A stretch of 64,000 bases of DNA from the NCBI GenBank assembly GCA_963702755.1, contig CAVPDZ010000010.1, forward strand, positions 186,001 to 250,000, read 5' to 3'. This DNA is from JAJPKK01 sp963702755. Lineage in GTDB: Bacteria > Pseudomonadota > Alphaproteobacteria > Rhizobiales > Xanthobacteraceae. The notes below the pieces were generated by a model, which made no database searches, was not told the origin of the DNA, and saw only the letters and a list, made by a program, of their open reading frames with translations. The stretch's first letter is position 1; every line of letters starts with the position of its first letter. Positions 52,523 through 62,233 of this stretch are shown here, piece by piece. The position numbers and the translations under genes are program-made.

Positions 52523-52632
52523 GAGGCGCGAGCGCAGCGAGCCTCGAAGGATGATCGGCCGAGGCGGCGCCGCAAGCGTTCTGTGGCGCCGCCACGGCCG
52601 TCGCCCTTCGAGGCTCGCTGCGCTCGCGCCTC
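52523..52632. repeat. inverted repeat with perfect 28-bp arms
   Basis: GAGGCGCGAGCGCAGCGAGC (52523 on) extends to 28 bases and is exactly complementary to 52605-52632, with a 54-base centre that has its own GGCGGCGCC / GGCGCCGCC pair. It lies after cckA and before the UbiD gene; a strong RNA hairpin, likely a dispersed repeat and possible terminator. Confidence 0.8.
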
Positions 52633-52773
52633 AGGGTAACGGAACGAAGCTTGGCGCACGCTTTTCGGAGCGGGCGCATTTTGTCCCCCTCCGAACACCG
52701 GTTGCCATGCGCGTGGGCAAAATCCATTATCGCCCCAACTCATCCCGCCTCGCCCGAACCGCACGAGTACCGC

Positions 52774-54446
52774 ATGCTGGACAAGTCCGCCCCTGCTGCC
52801 GCCGCATCCGCCCCTTCTCGCCCGGCCGCCGATTTCCAGGAGCATCTCGCGGAGCTTGAGAAGCGCGGCCTGCTCGTGCGCATCGAGCGGCCGATCGACA
52901 AGGACACCGAACTGCATCCGCTGGTGCGCTGGCAGTTTCTCGGCGGCGTTCCGGAGAGCGAGCGGCGCGCCTTCCTGTTCACCAACGTGATCGACTCCAA
53001 GGGCCGGCGCTACGACATGCCGGTTGCGGTCGGCGCGCTCGCGGCCTCGCCGGACATCTATGCGGTCGGCATGGGGCGCAAGGTCGAGGAGATCGGCGCG
53101 GCGTGGATGCGCGCGATCGCCAATCCGATTGCGCCGGTCGAGGTTGCGGCGGCGCCGTGCCAGGAGGTCGTCATCACGGGCGACGAACTTGCGCAAGCCC
53201 GGCGGCGGGGTTGCGGCGCTGCCGGTGCCGGTGTCGACGCCGGGGTTTGATTCCGCGCCCTATCTCACCGCGACGCTGTGCGTCACCCGCGATCCTGACA
53301 GCCTCGTCCAGAACATGGGCATGTATCGCGCGGCGCTGAAAGCGACCGACCGGCTTGCGGTGCGCATGGTGGCGCGGCCGTCCGGCGGCGCCGGCGGCTA
53401 CTACCACTGGCTCAAATACAACGAACGCCGCACACCGATGCCGATCGCGATCGTGATCGGCACGCGCGCCCGTGGTGTCGTTCACCGGCCCGCAGAAGCT
53501 TGCCATCGATCTCGACGAACTCGCCGTCGCCGGCGGCCTTGCGGGCCAAGCGATCCGCATGGTCAAGGCGAAGACCGTCGATCTCATGGTCCCCGCCGAC
53601 GCCGAGATCGTGATCGAGGGATTGATCGATCCGGAGAAGCTCGAACCGGAGGCGCCGTTCGGCGAGAGCAACGGCTATGTGGCGCTCGAAGCCTACAACA
53701 TGCCGATGCAGGTGACCGCCATCACCCATAAGCGCGCGCCGGTGTTCTGCTCGATCATCAGCCAGGTGACGCCGAGCGAATCGAGCGTGATCAAGAAGGT
53801 CGCCTACGAGCCGCTGTTCCTCAATCATCTGCGCAGCGGCCTTTCGGTGAAAGGCATCCGCCGCGTCGTCATGCACGAGCGGCTCACCAATCTGCGCCCG
53901 GTGATCTTCCTGCAGTTCGCCGCCGAAACGCCGCGCAGCGAGGTGTGGCGCGGGCTCTCCGGCGCCTCGACGCTCATGGCCAATTGCGGCAAGATCGTCA
54001 TCGCGGTGAGCGAGGACATCGACCCGCAATCGGTCGACGCGGTGCTATGGTCGCTCGCCTACCGCTCCAACCCGATCGAGGACGTGCACATCTCGCCCTA
54101 CCGCGGCGGGGTGCAGGGCGCGCAATACGGACCGCGCAGCGCCGACTCGACGATGCTGATCGATGCGACGCGCAAGCGGCCGATGCCGCCGCTCGCGCTG
54201 CCGGCGCGCGCCTTCATGGAACACGCGCGCGAAATCTGGGAGGAGCTCGGCCTGCCGCAGCTCACGGTGCAATCGCCCTGGCATGGCTACACGCTGGGCG
54301 ACTGGACCGACACCTGGGAGACGTTCGCGCGCCGCGCCACCACCGGCGACTGGGAGGAGAGCGGCCGCGAAACATTGGCGCGTCAACGCACCGGGGTAGC
54401 TCCGGAAACGTCGACCAAGGCCGGCTCGGCGAAGATGGGCGAGTAG
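52774..54446 (+). pseudogene. UbiD-family decarboxylase, two frameshifts
   Basis: About 557 residues after repair. DFQEHLAELEKRGLLVRIE is the family start; VARPSGGAGGYYHWLKYNE, EAPFGESNGYV (catalytic Glu region), THKRAPVFCSIISQVTPSES and NCGKIVIAVSEDIDPQ are characteristic prenyl-FMN-binding and active-site runs. Breaks are an extra C at 53194 (GCG-C-AAG) and an extra C at 53465 (ACG-C-GCG). It decarboxylates or carboxylates an aromatic or unsaturated acid; the substrate is unknown. No ubiX is seen in the window. The start ATG 52774 has no strong ribosome site. Confidence 0.85.
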
Positions 54447-54559
54447 CCCGGCTCAGTCGCCGAGCGCGGACCCATTCACCTTAAGGTGATCCGGAAGCGG
54501 CTGCAGTTCCGTCGATGAATGCCCAAATCTCCTTCCGAGAGATCGGAGAGGAGCTTGTC

Positions 54560-54754
54560 ATGAACAGCATTCTTGTGGTCGGAGCGGCGCTCGCCCTCAT
54601 CGCGTTCAGCGTGCCTGCCGGCGCGGCGCCGCGTTATCGCACCGTTCCCCGCGCTTATCAGGATTACGGTGTGCCTCCGACCGCGCCGTTCTATCGCGGC
54701 GGCGGTTATTACGGCGAGCCTGATCCGTTCATCCGCGGACAGATTTTAGCGTGA
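54560..54754 (+). CDS. small secreted protein
   Basis: 64 residues. Signal peptide MNSILVVGAALALIAFSVPA, then a Tyr/Pro/Gly-rich mature part of about 40 residues (YRTVPRAYQDYGVPPTAPFY). GGAGAGGAG precedes the ATG. Short Tyr/Pro-rich exported proteins are frequent in Bradyrhizobium-like genomes, with no known function. Confidence 0.65.
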   Translation: MNSILVVGAALALIAFSVPAGAAPRYRTVPRAYQDYGVPPTAPFYRGGGYYGEPDPFIRGQILA

Positions 54755-54860
54755 CATTCCCTTGCGGGATCGCTCGTTCTGATCGCCTCGCCTGTCACGC
54801 GCGGACCTGTTAGCGGCAGGGTGAGTGCGTCGGCGAGGCGCGGCGAGGATGCGTCGCGCC

Positions 54861-55838
54861 TCACTCCGCCTTGATGTTCGCCGCCTTCACGATAATCGCG
54901 TATTTCGCAATCTCCTGGTCGAGAAATGCGGCCAATTCCGACGGTGAACTCCCGACGGCCGTGACGAGATGAATTTGCGCGAGCTTCTCGCGCATGCCTG
55001 GCTCGCGCAGCGTCGTCGCCAGCGCCTGATTGATGCGATCGACGATCGCGGGATCGACCTTGGCCGGCGCGAACAAGCCGTACCACACCGTCATGTCGAC
55101 CGCCCTCAGGTCCGGATGATCCGCGAGACTCGGCAAATCCGGTGCCAACGGCGAATGCGCGCGCTCGCTGATCCCGAAGATCTTGATGGAGCCGTCGCGG
55201 AACGGCGGCAGCGCGAGGTTCAGCGGCAGAACCGCGAGGTCGATCTGGTTGCTGATGAGGTCCGCAACGATCTGCGGCGCGACCCGATAGGGCACGTGCA
55301 CCATGTGCACTTTGCCCTCGACATTGATCATCTCGCCCAGCACTTGGAGCGAGGTGCCGACGCCTGAGCTTGCGTAACTGTATTTGCCGGGATTGGCGCG
55401 CAGCAGCGCCATCAACTCGGCGGTCGTATTGGCCGGCAGATCCTTCTTCGCGGCGAGAACCAGCGGGGCGGTCGCGATCAGGCTGATCGGGGTAAAATCC
55501 TTCTGGCTGTCGAATTGAACGACGCTCGGCTGCACGAGCTTGGCGACCGCCATCGTATTTTCGACGGCAAACAGCAAGGTGTAACCGTCGGGCGACGCGT
55601 GCGCTGCGCGCATCGTCCCGATCACCCCGCCGGCGCCGGTCACGTTTTCGATGATGATCTTCTGGCCGAGGCGCTCGCTGAGGGTTTCGCCAATGACGCG
55701 CGCGACGACGTCGACGCCTCCTCCGGCCGCGTAGGGCACGATCAGCGTGATGACGCGCGACGGATAATTCTGCGCGACCGCACTTTCGGTGCAGATGAGC
55801 GCCGCAAGCGTCAACGCCCAAACCAAAGCTCTGCGCAT
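54861..55838 (-). CDS. Bug/TctC-family periplasmic substrate-binding protein
   Basis: 325 residues with a signal peptide (about 1-22, AVAQ). YPSRVITLIVPYAAGGGVDV, VTGAGGVIGTMRAAHASPDG and HMVHVPYRVAPQIVADLISN are the family landmarks. Second paralogue of the one at 22171, about as diverged as unrelated members. It is divergent from the amidase, a frequent partner, so it could bind an amide or carboxylate handled by that enzyme (inference). Intact. Confidence 0.87.
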   Translation of the reverse strand: MRRALVWALTLAALICTESAVAQNYPSRVITLIVPYAAGGGVDVVARVIGETLSERLGQKIIIENVTGAGGVIGTMRAAHASPDGYTLLFAVENTMAVAKLVQPSVVQFDSQKDFTPISLIATAPLVLAAKKDLPANTTAELMALLRANPGKYSYASSGVGTSLQVLGEMINVEGKVHMVHVPYRVAPQIVADLISNQIDLAVLPLNLALPPFRDGSIKIFGISERAHSPLAPDLPSLADHPDLRAVDMTVWYGLFAPAKVDPAIVDRINQALATTLREPGMREKLAQIHLVTAVGSSPSELAAFLDQEIAKYAIIVKAANIKAE

Positions 55839-55971
55839 CAGCAGCCTCCGATTGCAATCGTTTGCGTCAAATGAAGAAGCGTATTGCCCCGCTGTTCGCT
55901 TCCGGTGATGCTGCTACGGGAACGGCAATCGAGTCCACACAATTTGCCGCGGATGTTTGCAGGAGAGTTGG

Positions 55972-57381
55972 ATGCCCGATGAGGTGTGGCGCTGGGAGGC
56001 GGTAAGGCTGGCGCAGGCGATCCGCAGCCGGCAATTGTCGAGCAGGGAGGCGGTGACAGCCTGCCTGGCGCGGCTCGAGGCCATCAACCCGCGCGTGAAT
56101 GCCATCGTCGAAACGCTTGCTGACGAGGCGCTGAGGTTCGCCGATGAAGCAGATCGTGAATTGGCGCGCGGCGGCCTGGTCGGTCCGTTGCACGGCGTTC
56201 CGGTGACCACAAAGATCAATACCGATCAGAAAGGTTGCGCGACGACGAACGGTGTCGTCGCCTTCGCAAATCTGGTTGCGCAAGATGACAGTCCCTCGAT
56301 TGCCAACCTGCGCCGCGCAGGCGCGATCGTGATCGGCCGCACCAATGCACCGGAATTCTCCTGGCGCTGGTTCACCGACAACGAGCTCTTCGGCGAGACC
56401 ATCAATCCGTGGAACAGGCAACGGACGTGCGGCGGATCGAGCGGCGGCGCCGCGGTTTCGGTCGCGACCGGCATGTGCCCGCTCGCTCACGGCACCGATT
56501 TCGGCGGATCGATCCGGCAGCCCGCCTTGTGCTGCGGCGTTGCGGGGCTGCGTCCGACTTTGGGCCGGGTGCCGGCCTACAACGCGACGACAGGCGACCG
56601 TCCGATCACCGCGCAATTCATGGCGGTCCACGGGCCGCTCGCGCGAAGGTCGGCGATCTGCGGCTCGCGCTCGCGGCGATGGCGGCCGGCGATCCGCGCG
56701 ACCCATGGTGGGTGCCGGCACCGCTGACAGGACCATCGCCTGAGAGACCCGTTCGCGTCGCCGTCCTGGATCGGCAACAACCCGGCCTCCATCCGCGTAT
56801 CGCCGACGCGATGGATACCGCGGACGTCGGCGCTGCAGGACGCGGGCTATGTCGTCGAAGAGCCGGCATCGCCTTCGCTCGAAGAGGCGGCCGAACTTTG
56901 GTCGACGCTCGTACTCAACGAAGCGAAATTCGCGATGATCGCTCAAATCAATGAGCATGGCGGCGCGGCGATTCGCAAAACCGGAGCACTGATGATTGCG
57001 CAAGCGCCGCCAACCGACTTTGCTTCATATGTGAAGGCGCTCGGGCGGCGCGCGACGCTCTTGCGCGAATGGCAGCTTTTCCTCGAACGCTATCCGCTGT
57101 TGCTGATGCCGGTTTGCCGCGAGCCCGCCTTCGAGTTGGGTCTCGATCAGCAGGACGATGCAGCGATGGAGCGCATTTTTTATGCAGTAGTGCCGCTTCT
57201 CGCGCCGGCTCTCCTCGGACTGCCAAGTGTCGCCGTGCCAACCGGCGTGCGCGACAACATTCCGCTCGGCGTACAAATCGTCGCCGGCCGCTTTCGCGAG
57301 GATTTATGTCTCGATGCCGCGGAAGTTGTCGAGAATCACGTTGGCAACCTGACGCCGATCGATCCGCAAATCGTCGCTTGA
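55972..57381 (+). pseudogene. amidase signature-family enzyme, frame broken
   Basis: About 469 residues after repair. HGVPVTTKINTDQKG holds the catalytic Lys, GGSSGGAAVSVATGMCPLAH the first Ser, and GTDFGGSIRQPA the nucleophile Ser of the Ser-Ser-Lys triad; INPWNRQRTCGGSSGG is typical. From about 56640 the frame changes (AKVGDLRLALAAMAAGDPRD in the next), and again near 56780, after which LWSTLVLNEAKFAMIAQ and LPSVAVPTGVRDNIPLGVQI complete a normal C-terminus. AGGAGAG precedes ATG 55972. It hydrolyses a carboxamide; substrate unknown. Confidence 0.82.
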
Positions 57382-57605
57382 TGCACTATTTGTGGATCGG
57401 TGCATTATTGGAATAGTCATCGCCAATATATTCGTTCGGATAATTCGACACTTCACACATTTGCGAATTTCAAACTGGGGGTTTTGCGCACCCTGGATTG
57501 CGGCCATCCGCACACGTCAACTACGGGAAGAAGCTCTTCAGCAGCATTTAAATTTTTACCGATAACAATTGTTTGTTTTTTACCTTGTTCCCGGAGAGAG
57601 AACCT

Positions 57606-59433
57606 ATGTTTTCGACCAAAACGGCCGAACTGAAGGCAACGATCGACGCATTGGACCATTCCCAGGCGGTGATCGAGTTCAAGATGGACGGCACAATCAT
57701 CACTGCCAATGACAACTTCCTCAAGACGATGGGCTATCTCCTCGAGGAAATCCAAGGCCGCCATCACAGCATGTTCGTGGCGGAAAAGGACAGGCAGAGC
57801 GCGGCCTACCAGCAGTTCTGGGACGCTTTGAAGCGCGGGGAATATCAAGCCGCCGAATACAAGCGGGTCGGCAAGGGCGGCAAAGAAGTTTGGATCCAGG
57901 CGAGCTACAACCCGATCAAGGGGCGCGACGGCAAACCATTCAAGGTCGTCAAGTTCGCAACCGATGTCACCGAACGCAAGATGCGCGAGGCCGACTCCCA
58001 GGGACAGCTCTCGGCGATCGGCAAGTCCCAGGCCGTCATTCATTTCAACATGGACGGCACCATCGTCACCGCCAATCAAAACTTCCTCAACGCGCTGGGA
58101 TACGGCCTCGACGAAATCCAGGGCCGCCATCACAGCCTGTTCGTCGAGGACAAGGAGCGGCAGGGCGCCGGTTATCGGCAGTTCTGGGAGGCGCTGGGGC
58201 GCGGCGAGTATCAGGCCGGCGATCTACAAGCGTATCGGCAAGGGCGGCAAGGAAGTCTGGATTCAGGCGAGCTACAATCCGATTTTCGATCTCAACGGCA
58301 AGCCGTTCAAGGTCGTGAAGTACGCGACCGATATCACCCAGCAGCAATTGCGCGATGCCGACAGCCGCGGGCAGATCGACGCCATCGGCAAGTCGCAGGC
58401 CGTCATTCACTTCAATCTCGACGGCACGATCGTCACCGCGAACGACAACTTCCTCAAGACGCTCGGATATCGCCTGGACGAGATCCAGGGGCGGCATCAC
58501 AGCATGTTCGTCGAGGAGAAGGAAAAGCAGAGCGTCGCTTATCGGCAGTTCTGGGAAGCGCTGGGCCGCGGCGAATATCAGGCCGCGGTGTACAAGCGCA
58601 TCGGCAAGGGCGGCAAGGAAATCTGGATTCAGGCAAGCTACAACCCGATCCTCGACCTCAACGGCAAGCCGTTCAAGGTCGTCAAATACGCAACCGATAT
58701 TACCCAGAAGACCAAGATTCAGCTCGAAATCGATCGCGATCTCGGATCGATTGCGGGCGCGCTCACCTCCGCGAACGAGCAGGTCACCGGCGCGGCGAGC
58801 GCGTCGGAAGAGACCTCGGCGAATGTCCAGGCGGTGGCGTCGGGCGCCGAGGAGTTGTCGGCATCGATCGGCGAGATCAGCCGGCGGGTCGCCGAGGCCA
58901 CCAAGATCTCCGGCCAGGCCGTGGAGCAGAGCAAGCGCACCAACGACATCGTCGCCGGCCTTTCGACGTCGGCAAGCCGCATCGGCGATGTCATCAACCT
59001 GATCAACACCATCGCGGCGCAAACCAACCTGCTGGCGCTCAACGCAACGATCGAGGCCGCGCGCGCCGGCGAGGCGGGTAGGGGCTTCGCGGTGGTCGCA
59101 TCCGAGGTGAAGTCGCTCGCCACCCAGACCGGCAAGGCCACCGAGGAGATCGCCGGCCAGATCGCGAGCGTGCAGAACGCCACCAAGGAGGCGGTCGGCG
59201 CGATCGGCGACATCTCCTCCACCATCAACACCATCAACGAAATCTCGGCGACGATCGCGGCGGCGGTGGAAGAGCAGAACGCCGTGACCAAGGAAATATC
59301 GTCCAACATGCAGACGGCGTCCGCCGGCGTTCAGGCCATCAGCCAGAACATGAGCCAGATCATGATGGCAACGAAGGCCGCGAACGAATCGACGCTCAAG
59401 GTCAAGGAAGCTTCGGTGGCGCTCGCCTCATAA
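57606..59433 (+). pseudogene. cytoplasmic chemoreceptor with three tandem PAS domains, single frameshift
   Basis: About 608 residues after repair. Three near-identical PAS units of about 122 residues (7-122, 129-244, 251-366), each with MDGTIxTANxNFL, EIQGRHHSxFV, and GKEVWIQASYNPI. The C-terminal signalling domain has GDVINLINTIAAQTNLLALN and ATIEAARAGEAGRGFAVVA, the tip that contacts CheA/CheW. No membrane segment, so a soluble receptor like BdlA or Aer-family members; the PAS units may bind heme or flavin. The extra G at 58218 (GCC-G-GCG) breaks the second PAS. GGAGAGAG precedes the ATG. Confidence 0.9.
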
Positions 59434-59583
59434 GGCCGGTCGGGGGCTCGGCGGGCCGGGCCCTTCGTGCCGTGCGGCCGTCGAGACTTCGGCGTGGCCT
59501 GCGGCCAACCGATGCAGCAATGCAACAGGTCAAGTTTAATGATGCCGCCGGCGCGACGAGGCCGGCGCGGGTATGGTAAGGTC

Positions 59584-59611
59584 CTCCCGTTGCCACATTC
59601 GGCAACGGGAG
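59584..59611. promoter_or_regulatory. hairpin enclosing the ribosome site of the following gene
   Basis: CTCCCGTTGCC and GGCAACGGGAG are perfect 11-bp arms around ACATTC. The right arm ends in GGGAG, 7 bases before ATG 59619, which is the natural ribosome binding site. Folding would hide it, so translation could be gated by melting, a ligand or a partner RNA. Confidence 0.65.
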
Positions 59612-59618
59612 CGTTCGG

Positions 59619-59897
59619 ATGAAATCGTCGATATTGGCAGTCGTCGCGGCAGTCCTGCTGGCTGTTCCAGCGAGCGCCTACGCACAGGACAAAGACAACG
59701 ACACCTCGACTCAGCAAACGCGCACCAGTCAGAACTCCCGGACGCGGTCCAATGATTCGGCCAATTACGAGTCGAGCCTCGCCGGCACTGCCGGCAGCAG
59801 CCTACCGCTCCTGCCCAGGGGCAGCGCCGGCGGTCCGCTGCCGAACGTCTTTAGAAACTGCGAACATCCGAGACCGCGGTTCTGCTACTATTACTGA
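59619..59897 (+). CDS. small secreted protein
   Basis: 92 residues. Signal peptide MKSSILAVVAAVLLAVPASA then YAQ. The mature part is rich in Ser, Thr, Gln and Asn (DNDTSTQQTRTSQNSRTRS), with Cys-containing NCEHPRPRFCYYY at the end that could form a disulfide. No family known. Translation start lies within a hairpin leader (59584-59611). Confidence 0.65.
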   Translation: MKSSILAVVAAVLLAVPASAYAQDKDNDTSTQQTRTSQNSRTRSNDSANYESSLAGTAGSSLPLLPRGSAGGPLPNVFRNCEHPRPRFCYYY

Positions 59898-60121
59898 TCG
59901 CTGATGCGTTCACCGCAGCCCGCGCGAATTTTGGCGCAACGATTTCAGCGATGGTGCCCGGCGGCGTTGTCGCTTTTGACTAGCGATCCAGTCGACGGCC
60001 CTTCTCATCCCGCTACATCGCGCGACATTCGATTGACGCAAATCAATGCGAGGGCCTGGTGTCCGCGTTGCATTATGTGTTGCCGTGATACTGCCTATCA
60101 TCGCGGTCGAAGCGAGGCGCC

Positions 60122-60439
60122 ATGAGATTGCTGTGGCTGGTCTTCTTCTTGATGCTGCTCGAAACGGCGGGAGCCGCCGAGACTGCGGCGCAGAAGCGCG
60201 GTGAATCGCTGCTCACGAAGGATTGCGCGCGCTGCCACGCCGTGGGCCGCGCCGGCACCAGCCGGCATCCGCAAGCACCGCCGTTCCGGACGCTAGGGAC
60301 GAAATACCCGGTCGAATCGCTCGAAGAAGCGTTGGCCGAGGGCATCATCTCCGGGCATCCCGACATGCCGGAATTTCAGTTCAACGGCGAAGACGTGGGC
60401 GCGATCATCGCCTACTTGAAGTCGATCCAGGAGCGATAG
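60122..60439 (+). CDS. monoheme cytochrome c
   Basis: 105 residues. Signal peptide to about residue 18, heme site CARCHAVG, and axial Met in GHPDMPEFQFNG, followed by AIIAYLKSIQ, the class I c-type fold. Short, soluble, periplasmic. Its partner is unknown; no oxidase gene is adjacent. Intact. Confidence 0.85.
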   Translation: MRLLWLVFFLMLLETAGAAETAAQKRGESLLTKDCARCHAVGRAGTSRHPQAPPFRTLGTKYPVESLEEALAEGIISGHPDMPEFQFNGEDVGAIIAYLKSIQER

Positions 60440-60674
60440 CTTCGAAGCTGCGCCGATCTCGACGGACCGGTTGCGGCTCTACGGCACGCGCAGCTTTTAA
60501 GTCGAATGGTAGCTGCGTGCGCTCCACGAACTTCACCATCAATCCGATTTTTCCTGAGAGGTGACCGGCCTCACACTTGATGCGCGGGCTGCGCGTTCTA
60601 ATGCGATCGCCGAGGGGAGTCGAGCGCCGACATGTTCGGCCTCGCTGCGAACCGCGTTAGGAGCGCAATACGCC

Positions 60675-61007
60675 ATGACAGAGATTGTACCGACGGCGCG
60701 CCCTGCAACGGAGCACGATCATCGAACTGGTGAAACACAATGGCAGCGGCAACGCATCATTATCGCCGTCATCGCCACTGCGCTGATCGTCGCCGGTTCG
60801 GTCGCCGGTGTCCGCACCCTGTTGTCGTCGCGGCCGTCTCCCGCGCAAGTGCGAGCCAACATCGCCCGCGAACTCCCCGCGCTGGAAACGACGAAAATCT
60901 CACCGGCCAAGGCAGAGGGTCCGGACCCCGGCTTCTTCATCGGCACCGGCGACGGCGGCAATGGCTTCTTCTCCAAGCGAGAACCCAAACCGCCTGAAGC
61001 CCGTTGA
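60675..61007 (+). CDS. single-span membrane protein of unknown function
   Basis: 110 residues. One hydrophobic helix (IIIAVIATALIVAGSVAGV, about 28-46) after a polar N-terminus, then a Pro-rich periplasmic tail with GTGDGGNGFFS. AGGAG lies about 13 bases before the ATG, a slightly long spacing. No family recognised. Convergent with the Mla operon. Confidence 0.5.
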   Translation: MTEIVPTARPATEHDHRTGETQWQRQRIIIAVIATALIVAGSVAGVRTLLSSRPSPAQVRANIARELPALETTKISPAKAEGPDPGFFIGTGDGGNGFFSKREPKPPEAR

Positions 61008-61087
61008 CGCAGCAGACGTAAATATTCGTTCGTCCAAGGCGCGCCGTCCGCCGCGGCGGCAGCGCGTTGCCACATTCGCCTGATTGA

Positions 61088-62221
61088 TCAAATCGCCCCT
61101 GCGGTCCATTCCACGAGGCGCGTCGCCGCCTGGCCGAACGCATCATTGAGAGCCGCGGCCGCGCCTGATGCCGTGGTGTCGGGCGCCGGCACCTGCGCAT
61201 CGAATGTTTGCGAACCGACGATGCGACCCTTCTCGCCGAGAATCTTGGCGGAGAACGAGACGTGGGCGATGGGCTTCGGCGGCACCGACGACGACATCTC
61301 GATATCGAAATTATGGATGTCGATGAGGAGCTGATAGTTTGCCATCAACCCTTCGGTCGGATGCGACACCGCGCCAAAATAGTTCGCGTTCTCGAAGCTC
61401 TGGATGACCTTCGCCTGGACGAGCTTCGGGATGCTGTCGCTCCATTGCGCTTCCAGTCCCGGGCTTTTTCCCGCCGCCGGAGCGACGACGATCCGTTGGG
61501 TGTCGAGCGTTACGAGCGTCGTCGGATCCGCGACAACGAGCTGGCTGGTCGACGTCTTTTTGCGCGGCGGAAACGAAGTCGGCGCGGTGAGGTCGAAGGT
61601 GACGGGCACGGGTTTCGCCGCCTCGCCGGCGGTCATCTTCTCCAAGCCGGACAGGATGGTATCGATGCGGTCCGAATTGCGCGCCAACACGCCTGAGAAC
61701 GTGTTCAGGTTGGCGATCGTCTTCTTCACGTTGTCGGCATTTTCGCCGAGCAGGTCGTCGACCCGGCGCAAAGCCTGGCGCGCCGCTTCGGTCACGCTTT
61801 GACCGGCGGAAGGATCGGCGGCGATGATGGGCGGTCCGTCATTCGCGGCGGGAAGTGGCGAGGCTCCCGGCGCGCCGCCCTGAAGGCTGATGACCGGAAC
61901 GCCCGTCAGGCCCTGGAATTCGAGGCCCGCGCGGGTATCCGACCGCAGCGGCGTCGCCGCTGCGACAGCGATGGTCGCCATCACCTCGCGCGGGTTTTCC
62001 GGATTGAGGCCAAGATCCGTGACCTCGCCGACGCGAATACCGTTGAAGAGGACGGCCGCACCGGTGAGCAGCCCTGATACGGTGTTCTCGAAGCGCACCC
62101 GGTAAACAGTCCGCTCGCCGAGGCCGCCGGTGTTGTGCAGCCAATACACGAAGCCGAATACGGCCCCGATCGCGGCAAGCACGAACAGGCCGATCAGTGC
62201 ATAAGGTGCGCGTGTTTCCAT
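61088..62221 (-). CDS. MlaD/MCE protein fused to an ABC_trans_aux domain
   Basis: 377 residues. An N-terminal membrane helix (APYALIGLFVLAAIGAVFGF), then the MCE/MlaD domain with YRVRFENTVSGLLTGAAVLF and GLEFQGLTGVPVISLQ (about 40-120). A coiled region with RRVDDLLGENADN follows. The C-terminal domain from FDLTAPTSFP (about 205) with LVVADPTTLVTLDTQRIVV and GSQTFDAQVPAPD matches the ABC-type transport auxiliary (PqiC-like) domain. It tethers a lipid-transfer ring to the inner membrane. Last gene of the MlaE-MlaF-MlaD operon (12 bases after the ATPase stop). Fusion of these two parts is uncommon outside rhizobia. Confidence 0.87.
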   Translation of the reverse strand: METRAPYALIGLFVLAAIGAVFGFVYWLHNTGGLGERTVYRVRFENTVSGLLTGAAVLFNGIRVGEVTDLGLNPENPREVMATIAVAAATPLRSDTRAGLEFQGLTGVPVISLQGGAPGASPLPAANDGPPIIAADPSAGQSVTEAARQALRRVDDLLGENADNVKKTIANLNTFSGVLARNSDRIDTILSGLEKMTAGEAAKPVPVTFDLTAPTSFPPRKKTSTSQLVVADPTTLVTLDTQRIVVAPAAGKSPGLEAQWSDSIPKLVQAKVIQSFENANYFGAVSHPTEGLMANYQLLIDIHNFDIEMSSSVPPKPIAHVSFSAKILGEKGRIVGSQTFDAQVPAPDTTASGAAAALNDAFGQAATRLVEWTAGAI

Positions 62222-62233
62222 AAATATCTGCCG

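Noticed and set aside
57550..57585. Sigma-28 flagellar promoter before the chemoreceptor
   Set aside because: ACCGATAA resembles the -10 element, but no TAAA-type -35 element lies at the right distance.
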